A program made the position numbers and the translations under genes. The notes under the pieces were generated by a model that made no database searches, was not told the DNA's origin, and worked only from the letters and a program-made list of their open reading frames with translations. Positions 1 to 6,676 of a stretch of 24,242 bases of DNA are shown one piece after another. Numbering within the stretch: position 1 is the stretch's first letter; each line of letters opens with the position of its first letter. This stretch comes from Anaerolineaceae bacterium (GTDB taxonomy: Bacteria; Chloroflexota; Anaerolineae; Anaerolineales; Anaerolineaceae), in the NCBI GenBank assembly GCA_003524305.1, contig DQHW01000016.1, forward strand, positions 2,058 through 26,299, read 5' to 3'.

Positions 1-2
1 TG

Positions 3-260
3 CCCACCACCAATCCGCATGTCTATGAAGCCAGCGGACTCGGTGCCGCCATGGATGTTGCAGTCGGGCTCAAACTTCACCCTGATTTCACAGTCGCGGT
101 TAAAGAAATGACCCGCACCGGCTCGACATTTGAGCCGATTGCTGAAAACCAAAAAATCTATGATGAACTCTACAACAAGGTTTATCTCAAGATGTATGAC
201 CGTCTCAAACCGCTTTACGATGATATTCGCAGCATTACAGGATATCCACCCAAAAATTAG
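3..260 (+). CDS. FGGY-family carbohydrate kinase, C-terminal fragment
   Basis: Only the last 85 codons are in the window; the reading frame is open from base 3, so the gene begins upstream. The visible part reads as the end of the second actin-like domain of FGGY kinases (xylulokinase, glycerol kinase and relatives): an ASGLGAAMDVAVGL stretch at about residues 10-23 of the fragment, matching the conserved glycine-rich helix near the ATP site, followed by the usual long amphipathic tail rich in Tyr and Lys that ends the family. Such kinases phosphorylate a sugar or polyol in the cytoplasm. The next catabolic genes (SorC-type regulator, GlpA-like oxidoreductases) fit a kinase feeding a polyol or sugar phosphate to them, but an island at 261-2187 now separates it from them. 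The substrate cannot be told from this fragment. Confidence 0.8.
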   Translation, partial: PTTNPHVYEASGLGAAMDVAVGLKLHPDFTVAVKEMTRTGSTFEPIAENQKIYDELYNKVYLKMYDRLKPLYDDIRSITGYPPKN

Positions 261-280
261 TAGTTAAGAAAAAATTGAGT

Positions 281-310
281 AGGGTGCATCCCATAAAGCG
301 GGATGCACCT
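281..310 (+). repeat. REP-like palindrome, left flank of RAYT gene
   Basis: A 10-bp perfect stem (283-292 with 300-309) around a 7-nt loop, with arms reading GGTGCATCCC / GGGATGCACC. It starts 21 bases after the kinase stop codon. The same palindrome, in inverted orientation and with a different loop, lies at 911-940 on the other side of the transposase gene. It may also act as a terminator-like hairpin for the kinase transcript, although no T-run follows. Confidence 0.85.
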
Positions 311-339
311 TATTAATAAAACAGATATAAAATTAAACA

Positions 340-888
340 ATGCCAAATTACCACCGTTTCAGGGTGGAAGGTGGAATCTATTTCTTTTCGGTTGTAACAT
401 ATCATCGGCGCCCTTTTTTGGTGACCCCTTCCGCACAGAAAATATTACATGACGCCTGGGAAGTTACCCAGGCACGTTTTCCTTTTGAGACCGTGGCCGT
501 GTGTTTGCTGCCCGATCATCTGCATTGCATGTGGAAATTACCCGCGGATGATTCCAATTATTCCATTCGCTGGCGGGTTATAAAAAACTTGTTTACTGTC
601 CGTTATCTGAAAGAGGTTGGAATTGAAGAGCCGCGAAATGAATCGAGGATAAAAAGGCACGAAGCCGCCATTTGGCAGCGGCGGTTTTGGGAACATACCA
701 TCCTTGACGAGGACGATTTTGAGGCTCATTTGGATTACATTCATTACAATCCAATCAAACATGGCTTGGTCGAACGCGCAGCAGATTGGAAATGGTCAAG
801 TTTTCACAAATACGTCCACGAAGGTATATACGATATCAATTGGTGTGGTGGGGATGAAGGGCGGCTCCAGGGTTTTTCGTTTGATTGA
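340..888 (+). CDS. REP-associated tyrosine transposase (RAYT, Y1_Tnp family)
   Basis: A 182-residue protein of the IS200/IS605-like Y1 HUH family, RAYT branch. It has the opening MPNYHRFRVEGG and strand FFSVVTYHRR typical of RAYTs, the HUH pair H60-L-H62 in LLPDHLHCMW that binds the metal, and the catalytic tyrosine in IHYNPIKHGLV (Y136), followed by the WKWSSF motif at 150-155. RAYTs cut single-stranded DNA at REP palindromes; they are usually single-copy and domesticated rather than selfish. The reading frame is intact and of normal length. Inverted copies of one palindrome at 281-310 and 911-940 bracket the gene, the usual REPtron layout. No clear Shine-Dalgarno precedes the ATG at 340; an AT-rich leader does. 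It separates the kinase from the rest of its catabolic locus. Confidence 0.92.
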   Translation: MPNYHRFRVEGGIYFFSVVTYHRRPFLVTPSAQKILHDAWEVTQARFPFETVAVCLLPDHLHCMWKLPADDSNYSIRWRVIKNLFTVRYLKEVGIEEPRNESRIKRHEAAIWQRRFWEHTILDEDDFEAHLDYIHYNPIKHGLVERAADWKWSSFHKYVHEGIYDINWCGGDEGRLQGFSFD

Positions 889-910
889 TGTGAATGTTTT
901 TTATATTTGA

Positions 911-940
911 AGGTGCATCCCACCAAACGGGATGCACCCT
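911..940 (-). repeat. REP-like palindrome, right flank of RAYT gene
   Basis: Inverted partner of the palindrome at 281-310: stem 912-921 with 929-938, 7-nt loop. Read on the minus strand it begins AGGGTGCATCCC and ends GGGATGCACCT exactly as the left copy does; only the loop bases differ. Preserved arms with diverged loops suggest that structure, not sequence alone, is maintained. Confidence 0.85.
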
Positions 941-955
941 ACAACTTAATTTAAT

Positions 956-985
956 AAAGGCAATTATTTTTCATTAATTGCCTTT
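956..985. terminator. Bidirectional hairpin terminator between RAYT and the HEPN-like gene
   Basis: An 11-bp perfect stem, AAAGGCAATTA (956-966) with TAATTGCCTTT (975-985), and an 8-nt loop. On the plus strand it runs into TTCATTTTG; on the minus strand it begins right after the TGA stop of the gene at 987-2105 and runs into TTTATTAAATT. It can therefore end transcripts from both convergent genes. Confidence 0.75.
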
Positions 986-986
986 T

Positions 987-2105
987 TCATTTTGAATAAA
1001 TCTTTATAAAACCGAACAATAAGTTAAAAGCTGCTTGCTTTATTTGTTGATCATATTTTATTACTAAATCAGATTTGGTAATATCATGAGCGCTATAATT
1101 TCGCAGTTTATAAAGCAAATAGACATACTTCTCGTCTTTTGAGATTGATAATCCATTAGTAAAAACGAATTTATTTAATATTATTGATTCCAAAGTATTA
1201 CTCAAATCCCTGTTAGAACATTCGCACACATAACTAAACTCAGGTTGCATTTGACCATCATTTTTCCCTGATACATCTTTTATGTAAGACTTACAAATTT
1301 TGTCAAAATCCATATCATTATGAATTGAATGGGTTATCTTGTAGAAATTATCCACGATCAAAATTAACTGTTGAATAACACTTATCAAATTTTGACTAGT
1401 ATAAATTGAATTTAGCGGCGGCAGATATGCATTGTCTAGGATATATAAGGAAGCTGTCGTTTTAGATAACAATACCGATAATTCTAAATACTCAGGTTTG
1501 ATTAAAAATTTCTTTATTAACCAATCTAAATTGTATGTTGGATCTGTAGAGTAATTTAACAATCTTTGTTGAAGATATTTTCCGTATTCGATTACGATTG
1601 GATACCAATACTGATTTGAGTCATCAAAACGCAGAGTTAATGTTTTAAACGCCGGTGTGTCAGGATTTTTTATTTTATGTGTAATTGCGTCTTCTTCAAC
1701 TGCTTGATTTATTAACAGATATCCAGCATCAATATTACCCTGAAGCAATTCTGTACCACCCCACCAATAATAAATTGAACCCTTATGTACTCTAGAATGA
1801 TTTTCCTTTTCCCATTCATTCACAATACTTAATATGTATCTCCAAAAATCACATCCTTCCATATAACGCTTGTTCTCAACTAAAAAACTCCAGACAAAAC
1901 TTAGTTGATTAAATATGTTATCTTGCTTCTCCAGATCATCTTTATGCCTTGAGAAATAATTCTTAAAATCGGTTGAATGATTTTTCAATATATTTTCAAT
2001 AAAGGCATCAGTGCTATTTGAAAAAGTGTAATGAAAAAAATATTCTCTATGAATGTAAATTATTACAGGATTTAATAATTCATCGACCGAAAATTCTTCA
2101 CTCAT
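987..2105 (-). CDS. Uncharacterised AT-rich protein with C-terminal HEPN-like R-N-x3-H motif
   Basis: A 372-residue protein I do not recognise as a named family. The N-terminal two thirds is helical and partly TPR-like, for example YYWWGGTELLQGNIDAGYLL around residues 112-131. Near the C-terminus, YLLYKLRNYSAHDI holds R335-N-Y-S-A-H340, which fits the R-x4-6-H active-site motif of HEPN ribonucleases, with Asn in the usual second position. There is no signal peptide and no clear membrane segment, so it is probably cytoplasmic. The ATG at 2105 has a strong Shine-Dalgarno (AGGGAGG, 5-nt spacer). The gene is far more AT-rich than every neighbour, sits next to a RAYT unit, and has its own terminator, all pointing to horizontal acquisition. 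A stand-alone defence or stress RNase is possible; without a partner antitoxin gene this stays an inference. Confidence 0.6.
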   Translation of the reverse strand: MSEEFSVDELLNPVIIYIHREYFFHYTFSNSTDAFIENILKNHSTDFKNYFSRHKDDLEKQDNIFNQLSFVWSFLVENKRYMEGCDFWRYILSIVNEWEKENHSRVHKGSIYYWWGGTELLQGNIDAGYLLINQAVEEDAITHKIKNPDTPAFKTLTLRFDDSNQYWYPIVIEYGKYLQQRLLNYSTDPTYNLDWLIKKFLIKPEYLELSVLLSKTTASLYILDNAYLPPLNSIYTSQNLISVIQQLILIVDNFYKITHSIHNDMDFDKICKSYIKDVSGKNDGQMQPEFSYVCECSNRDLSNTLESIILNKFVFTNGLSISKDEKYVYLLYKLRNYSAHDITKSDLVIKYDQQIKQAAFNLLFGFIKIYSK

Positions 2106-2164
2106 TTTTGCCTCCCTAAATCTTTTTTGAGATCAAAATAAATAAATAACATCCTGTATCCGAC

Positions 2165-2170
2165 ATTATA
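2165..2170 (-). promoter_or_regulatory. Candidate -10 box of the HEPN-like gene
   Basis: A perfect TATAAT on the minus strand (2170 down to 2165) in the short gap after the SorC-type gene, about 60 bases before the start codon. No good -35 hexamer is seen at 16-18 bp spacing. It would give the gene its own promoter. Confidence 0.4.
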
Positions 2171-2187
2171 CAGTTCTTAAACCAATA

Positions 2188-3153
2188 TTAAACCACGATG
2201 TAGTTCTCCACCAAATTTCGCGCCGTGGGTTCATCCACGATCAATTCGTTGATCAACCCGCCTTTGAGTGCGGCAGACAGCCCCCTAACCTTGGCAAACC
2301 CGGATACCACACACACGCCGTACTTTTTTTGAATCAATTCCAGATCAGGTCCGCTGGTGCGGTAATTCATTGGAATATTGTTAAAACTGCCATCTTCCCT
2401 GAAGAAGACCGTGGCGATATCCCCCACCAGTTTCTGTTTCTTAAATTCAATAAAATCACTTTTTTCAAGATACCCGGCGTTGTAAACATGGCTGGGCACA
2501 CCGGCATCCACGGCGCCGATACTGAAGAGCAATAAATCCGCCCTGCTTTGCAAGTCAAGCAAGCGCTGGATGCTGCGCTCTTTCCATAATATCTGTTTGG
2601 TAACCGGAAAATCAAAAAATGCCGGTACGGGGAACAAGTTTGCCACCGCCTGGTAATTCTGCGCGAAACGCACAATGATTTCGCTGGCATATTCAATCCC
2701 GGTGGATTGGGTGTTGCCCGCGCCGTTTAACTGGATGATCTGCGAATTATGTGTCGTTTTGGGTAATAAATATTTTGAGATACCGCTGATGGTGGTGCCC
2801 CAGGCTATGCCCATGATCATACCTGAATTGAAAAGAGAATTCAGGTATTTTGCTGCGTACTGTACAACGCGTGAAAGCCATTCTGCCTCACCTGCCACAC
2901 TCGGCACCGGCACCACATGTACCTTTTTAATCTTGAAATGCTCAACAATCTTTTTTTCAAGAAATTGGGGATGCTCATTGGGATCAAGGATTGATATACT
3001 AATCAACCCCTGCGATTTTGCATAAGTGAGCAGCCGTGAAACCGTGGACCGCGAGACATTCAATTCATGCGCAATGGCATCCGTGGTCAGGTTTTGATAG
3101 TAGTACATGCGGGCCACATTCAATGCTTCAATGCTTTTGTCCTGGTCTTCCAT
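2188..3153 (-). CDS. SorC/DeoR-type sugar-binding transcriptional regulator
   Basis: A 321-residue regulator of the SorC family, of full normal length. Residues about 22-55 form a helix-turn-helix (TTDAIAHELNVSRSTVSRLL, then the wing GLISISI). The rest is the SorC sugar-phosphate-binding domain related to sugar isomerases, with the family patterns MGIAWGTTISGIS (about 113-125), LLLFSIGAVD and GDIATVFF. Such proteins are tetramers that bind a phosphorylated sugar or polyol and leave or change their grip on the operator. It is divergent from the oxidoreductase operon at 3348-6486 and close to the FGGY kinase, so it most likely controls that locus. Its own -10 box (3194-3189) is followed upstream by an operator-like site at 3202-3215, which suggests autoregulation. 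Confidence 0.9.
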   Translation of the reverse strand: MEDQDKSIEALNVARMYYYQNLTTDAIAHELNVSRSTVSRLLTYAKSQGLISISILDPNEHPQFLEKKIVEHFKIKKVHVVPVPSVAGEAEWLSRVVQYAAKYLNSLFNSGMIMGIAWGTTISGISKYLLPKTTHNSQIIQLNGAGNTQSTGIEYASEIIVRFAQNYQAVANLFPVPAFFDFPVTKQILWKERSIQRLLDLQSRADLLLFSIGAVDAGVPSHVYNAGYLEKSDFIEFKKQKLVGDIATVFFREDGSFNNIPMNYRTSGPDLELIQKKYGVCVVSGFAKVRGLSAALKGGLINELIVDEPTARNLVENYIVV

Positions 3154-3188
3154 CCGCCACCTCTTTGCGATAATAAATAATTAAGGCA

Positions 3189-3194
3189 ATTATA
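3189..3194 (-). promoter_or_regulatory. Candidate -10 box of the SorC-type regulator gene
   Basis: Minus-strand TATAAT, 35 bases upstream of the regulator's ATG. The operator-like site at 3202-3215 lies in the spacer just upstream of it, where a bound repressor would block RNA polymerase. The -35 element is poor. Confidence 0.45.
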
Positions 3195-3201
3195 ACTAAA
3201 A

Positions 3202-3215
3202 TGAACAAACGTGCA
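3202..3215 (-). promoter_or_regulatory. Candidate SorC-type operator, regulator-proximal
   Basis: On the minus strand the 14 bases read TGCACGTTTGTTCA, matching the perfect palindrome at 3256-3269 (TGCACATTTGTGCA) at 12 of 14 positions. The two sites are centred 54 bp apart. A weaker third copy, 9 of 14 matches, may lie at 3223-3236. Confidence 0.5.
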
Positions 3216-3254
3216 TCCATAATGAATAATTGTTCCGTAATTCACCCATTCTTT

Positions 3255-3270
3255 TTGCACATTTGTGCAA
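3255..3270. promoter_or_regulatory. Candidate SorC-type operator, operon-proximal palindrome
   Basis: A perfect 16-bp inverted repeat, TTGCACA-TT-TGTGCAA, directly upstream of the presumed -35 region of the oxidoreductase operon. Its centre is about 47 bp before the expected transcription start. Dimeric half-sites and the match to the site at 3202-3215 make it the best operator candidate for the divergently encoded regulator. Confidence 0.6.
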
Positions 3271-3297
3271 TTCTCATTTTTCTTTTTCAGGGCTCAC

Positions 3298-3303
3298 TAT
3301 AAT
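3298..3303 (+). promoter_or_regulatory. Candidate -10 box of the oxidoreductase operon
   Basis: A consensus TATAAT 27 bases before the first in-frame ATG (3330) and 45 before the second (3348). The -35 region (about 3275-3280) is poor, as is common at activator-dependent promoters. The operator palindrome lies just upstream. Confidence 0.5.
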
Positions 3304-3347
3304 GAAATAAGTTAATAGATCGTTATTTTATGGTCGATGGAAAAAAC

Positions 3348-4826
3348 ATGAAAAATTATGACATCATAATCATTGGGGGGGGCGTAATCGGATGCATGAC
3401 TGCCCGGTCGCTCTCACATTTCGATCTGAAAGTATTGCTGATCGAACGTAAATCAGATATCGGCATGGGAGCCAGTTCAGCAAATTCAGCCATCATCCAT
3501 GCAGGCCACGACCCCATGCCCGGTTCGCTCAAAGCCGAGATGAACCGCCTGGCCAACCCCATGTGGGACCAGATCAGCACAGAATTGGGCATCCCATTCA
3601 AACGGTCTGGCGCCTATATCGTCGCCATTGGAGAAGATGAGTTTGGCTGCCTGACTGCCCTCAAGGAACGCTCTGACAAGAACGGTGTCGCATCCGAGGT
3701 CATCAGCGCGGATGAGATGCGCAGGCGAGAACCCCTGGTCAACCCCGCTACCAGCGGTGCATTGTTCACCCCCACCGCCGGAATGGTAGATCCGTTTGCA
3801 GCTTGTGTGGCTTCAATCGAGAATGCCGTCCAAAACGGCGTGGAAGTGCTCACCGAGACAACCTTTACCGGTTTCATTATGGAAGGCAAAACGATTACAG
3901 GCATCCACACCAGCCAGGGTGATTTTGGCTGCCGTTGGGTGGTAAACGCTGCCGGCACTTATTCAGATGAAGTCATGCACGCCGCAGAGACCCACCAGGA
4001 GTTTAAAATCACCCCCCGCCGCGGAGAGTATTACCTGCTCGACAAAGCTGAAATTGAAATGAACAACATTCTCTTTCCGGTGCCAAACACAGTCAGTAAG
4101 GGCATTCTGGTCTTGGGGAGCACCCACGGCAACGTGTTGGTGGGGCCAAACTCACAATCCACGGATGATAAAGAAAATAAATCCGTCACCTCTGAAGGTC
4201 TCGCAGAGATCTGGCAGGGTGCCCAAAAACTGGTACCCTCAATTTCACCAAGATCGGTGATTGCCATGTTTGCAGGTTTGCGCGCCACAGGCAATGCTGC
4301 CTGCATGACCCCCGGTGTGAATTATCACAATGACTTTTTGATTGAACGCTCTGCTGAAGCGGAAGGGTTGATCAACCTGGCCGGTATTGAAAGCCCGGGT
4401 CTTACCGCCGCCCCCGCCATCGCCCAACGTGTGACTGAACTGCTCAAAGACGGCGGCGAAAAGCTGATCGAAAAAACAGACTGGAATCCCATCCGCCCTG
4501 CAAGACCGCGCTTCAACCACATGATGCGTGAAGAACAGGCCGCACTGGTCGCCAAAGATCCGCGCTACGGACGCATCGTCTGCCGCTGCGAAATGATCAC
4601 CGAAGGCGAGATCGTGGCTGAAATCCACGCACCCCTGCCCGCCCGCACCTATGATGCCATCAAACGGCGCACCTGGCTGGGCACCGGCCGCTGCCTTGGT
4701 TCTTTTGACATACCGCGCGTCGTTGAACTACTTGCACACGAACTCAACCTTCCCGTCACCGCCATCAGTAAAAAAGGTCAAGGCTCTGAATTCTTGCTGC
4801 GCCAGACCAAAGAAGTGGAGGCTTGA
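3348..4826 (+). CDS. GlpA-like FAD-dependent oxidoreductase with C-terminal BFD-like domain
   Basis: A 492-residue protein of the DAO/glycerol-3-phosphate dehydrogenase superfamily. The N-terminus (DIIIIGGGVIGC) is a Rossmann FAD site; the FAD domain continues to about residue 370, followed by a bacterioferritin-associated-ferredoxin-like (BFD) domain. In that domain Cys412-x-Cys414 and Cys449 (GRCLGSFD) are present, but the fourth cluster cysteine expected in GlpA (CQGGFC) is Asp454. GlpA-type enzymes oxidise sn-glycerol 3-phosphate or a related 2-hydroxy substrate and pass electrons on through a partner; the substrate here is unproven. An upstream in-frame ATG at 3330 exists, but 3348 puts the FAD motif at the very N-terminus and has a weak GGA upstream. 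The stop codon sits one base before the ATG of the next gene, so translation is coupled. Confidence 0.88.
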   Translation: MKNYDIIIIGGGVIGCMTARSLSHFDLKVLLIERKSDIGMGASSANSAIIHAGHDPMPGSLKAEMNRLANPMWDQISTELGIPFKRSGAYIVAIGEDEFGCLTALKERSDKNGVASEVISADEMRRREPLVNPATSGALFTPTAGMVDPFAACVASIENAVQNGVEVLTETTFTGFIMEGKTITGIHTSQGDFGCRWVVNAAGTYSDEVMHAAETHQEFKITPRRGEYYLLDKAEIEMNNILFPVPNTVSKGILVLGSTHGNVLVGPNSQSTDDKENKSVTSEGLAEIWQGAQKLVPSISPRSVIAMFAGLRATGNAACMTPGVNYHNDFLIERSAEAEGLINLAGIESPGLTAAPAIAQRVTELLKDGGEKLIEKTDWNPIRPARPRFNHMMREEQAALVAKDPRYGRIVCRCEMITEGEIVAEIHAPLPARTYDAIKRRTWLGTGRCLGSFDIPRVVELLAHELNLPVTAISKKGQGSEFLLRQTKEVEA

Positions 4827-4827
4827 G

Positions 4828-6105
4828 ATGATCATCAAAGATCGCTATGACGTGGTGGTGATCGGCTCGGGCCCCGGCGGATTAGCCGCGGCCATCTCTG
4901 CCAAAAAGAACGGCGCACAGGATGTTTTGATCATTGAACGCGATGTGGAACCAGGCGGCATCCTGCTGCAATGCATCCACAACGGATTTGGTGTTGAAGT
5001 CTTTAAACAGGATTTACCCGGCCCTTCTTACGCGCAACGCTTCATCAACGAAGCTTATCAAGTGGGTGTGGAATTTTTACTCGACACCATGGTGCTTGAG
5101 ATCACCCGCGACCACCGCATCACCGCCACCAGCAAGCGCTACGGATTTCTCACCATCCAGGCGAAAGCCGTGGTGCTGGCAATGGGCTGCCGCGAACGCA
5201 CACGCGCCCAGGTGCGCCTGCCGGGCACCCGCCCTGCAGGGGTCTATACCGCCGGTACTGCCCAACGTTGGGTGAATGTTGAAGGTTATATGCCCGGCAA
5301 AAACTTCGTTATTTTAGGTTCCGGCGATATTGGCATGATCATGGCACGCCGATTGACCTTTGAAGGCGCCAAGGTGGAGCGCGTGCTCGAAGTGATGCCC
5401 TACCTGTCTGGACTTACCCGCAATTACGTGCAGTGTCTGATGGATTTCGATATCGAACTGCAGCTCAAGCACACTGTCAAAAACATCATCGGCAAGACGC
5501 GCGTTGAAGCCATTGAAGCCGTTGCCGTGGATGACAAATGGAACTATATCCCCGGCACCGAAGAGATCATCCCCTGCGATACTCTGCTGCTTTCTGTAGG
5601 TTTGATCCCGGAAAACGAACTCTCGCGTCAGGCAGGCGTCTTGATAGACCCTGTCACCGCCGGTCCGTTCGTGGATGACGGTTTTCAGACCAACATCCCC
5701 GGCATTTATTCAGCCGGCAATGTGGTGCATGTCTACGACCTTGTGGATTGGGTGACCGAAGCGGGGCTGATAGCAGGTCGTTCAGCGGCCAAACTGGTGC
5801 AAAACGGACCCCGGCCTGATGCCAAGTCCATCCCTGTCAAGGCCGGCGAGAACGTGCGTTACGTGGTGCCGCACACCCTCAACCCAGACCATCTGGCGGA
5901 TGGAGAAATTCGCATTCAAATGCGGGTGCGCCAACCGATTGAAGCACCTGTGTGGGTCGAAGTGCACAATGGCGGCAATCTGCTGCACCGTAAAGCTGAA
6001 CCCTATGCACGGCCGGGAGAGATGGTCACCATCCCCATCAAACCCGCGCTGCTGGATGATGTCAAATCAGCCGGTGAATTAACGGTTGCAATTGTGAAAA
6101 GGTAG
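4828..6105 (+). CDS. FAD/NAD-dependent oxidoreductase, partner of the GlpA-like protein
   Basis: A 425-residue pyridine-nucleotide-disulfide-oxidoreductase-like flavoprotein. It has an FAD Rossmann motif GSGPGG near residue 13, a second dinucleotide motif VILGSGDIGM in the middle for NAD(P), and a closing FAD contact IPGIYSAGN; the C-terminal 90 residues form a beta-rich tail. It lacks a classical CxxxxC redox disulfide. The frame is open further upstream, but the ATG at 4828 has GGAGG at 4817-4821 with 6-nt spacing and lies one base after the upstream stop, so the longer version is wrong. Between a GlpA-like protein and a DUF1667 protein, the same order as in Thermotoga and many anaerobes, it probably moves electrons from the substrate dehydrogenase to NAD or another carrier. 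That role is inferred. Confidence 0.88.
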   Translation: MIIKDRYDVVVIGSGPGGLAAAISAKKNGAQDVLIIERDVEPGGILLQCIHNGFGVEVFKQDLPGPSYAQRFINEAYQVGVEFLLDTMVLEITRDHRITATSKRYGFLTIQAKAVVLAMGCRERTRAQVRLPGTRPAGVYTAGTAQRWVNVEGYMPGKNFVILGSGDIGMIMARRLTFEGAKVERVLEVMPYLSGLTRNYVQCLMDFDIELQLKHTVKNIIGKTRVEAIEAVAVDDKWNYIPGTEEIIPCDTLLLSVGLIPENELSRQAGVLIDPVTAGPFVDDGFQTNIPGIYSAGNVVHVYDLVDWVTEAGLIAGRSAAKLVQNGPRPDAKSIPVKAGENVRYVVPHTLNPDHLADGEIRIQMRVRQPIEAPVWVEVHNGGNLLHRKAEPYARPGEMVTIPIKPALLDDVKSAGELTVAIVKR

Positions 6106-6111
6106 AAAACC

Positions 6112-6486
6112 ATGACTAAAATATCTGAAAATGTCATTTGTGTTACCTGCCCCAAGGGCTGCACGCTGATTGTCACCCGCGACGGTCAGACCGTGATTGA
6201 TGTCGAAAACGGTTGCAAACGCGGTCACGCCTATGCCCAGCAAGAACTCGTTGACCCACGACGCATGGTGGCCAGTTCGGTGCGCCTCAAGGGTGGTTTG
6301 CATCCCCTGCTGCCGGTTTATACCTCTGCACCTTTCCCTAAACCGCGCATTTCTGAATTGCTATCCGTGCTGCGAAAAGTGGAAGTCACAACCCCGGTCA
6401 ACCTGGACCAGTTGATCCTTGAAAATGTCCTGGATACCGGCATCAACATCCACGCCAGCCGGGAGATGAAGGAAATTGTAAAGTAA
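6112..6486 (+). CDS. DUF1667 protein, small cysteine-rich redox partner
   Basis: A 124-residue protein of the DUF1667 family, full length. Four cysteines lie in the N-terminal part: C10-x2-C13-x3-C17 (CVTCPKGC) and C35 (NGCKRG), enough for an iron-sulfur cluster or zinc site. The conserved middle (DPRRMVASSVRL) and end follow the family pattern. It is regularly the third gene after GlpA-like and GlpB-like oxidoreductases, and here follows by 6 bases, so it is probably a subunit or electron carrier of that complex. The function of the family has not, to my knowledge, been shown by experiment. A terminator follows at 6530-6565. Confidence 0.88.
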   Translation: MTKISENVICVTCPKGCTLIVTRDGQTVIDVENGCKRGHAYAQQELVDPRRMVASSVRLKGGLHPLLPVYTSAPFPKPRISELLSVLRKVEVTTPVNLDQLILENVLDTGINIHASREMKEIVK

Positions 6487-6529
6487 TCCTTAGTTGAAAA
6501 AAACCTCTCATTAAATCTGCCTTCTTTCC

Positions 6530-6565
6530 CTCCCCTCTTCCTGTATTGAGGAAGTGGGGAGTTTT
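6530..6565 (+). terminator. Rho-independent terminator of the oxidoreductase operon
   Basis: Stem of CTCCCC (6530-6535) with GGGGAG (6556-6561) and CTTCCT (6537-6542) with AGGAAG (6549-6554), one T-T mismatch, 6-nt loop, then TTTT. It lies 44 bases after the DUF1667 stop. Confidence 0.8.
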
Positions 6566-6582
6566 GATGATGAAAAACATAC

Positions 6583-6606
6583 ATATTCAATGAATATTGT
6601 TATAAA
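6583..6606 (+). promoter_or_regulatory. Palindrome and -10-like box before the phosphatase gene
   Basis: The palindrome ATATTCA-A-TGAATAT (6583-6597) is followed closely by TATAAA (6601-6606), about 70 bases before the phosphatase-family gene. It could be an operator over a promoter; the AT-rich context makes chance palindromes likely. Confidence 0.3.
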
Positions 6607-6676
6607 ATAAACTCACTGCGGGGATCAAGATATTCTGGCAACGTGCAACAAAAACTTTGATGTAAACAGGAGTGTC

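Noticed and set aside
281..940. Paired palindromes considered as a CRISPR remnant
   Set aside because: There are only two copies, inverted rather than direct, with a transposase gene instead of a spacer and no cas genes.
4651..4827. N-terminal extension of the second oxidoreductase by 59 residues
   Set aside because: It overlaps the GlpA-like gene in another frame; the ATG at 4828 has GGAGG at good spacing and places the FAD motif at the N-terminus.
6571..6676. Possible riboswitch in the leader of the phosphatase-family gene
   Set aside because: Only a short AT-rich palindrome and a -10-like box are seen; no known riboswitch core is recognisable.
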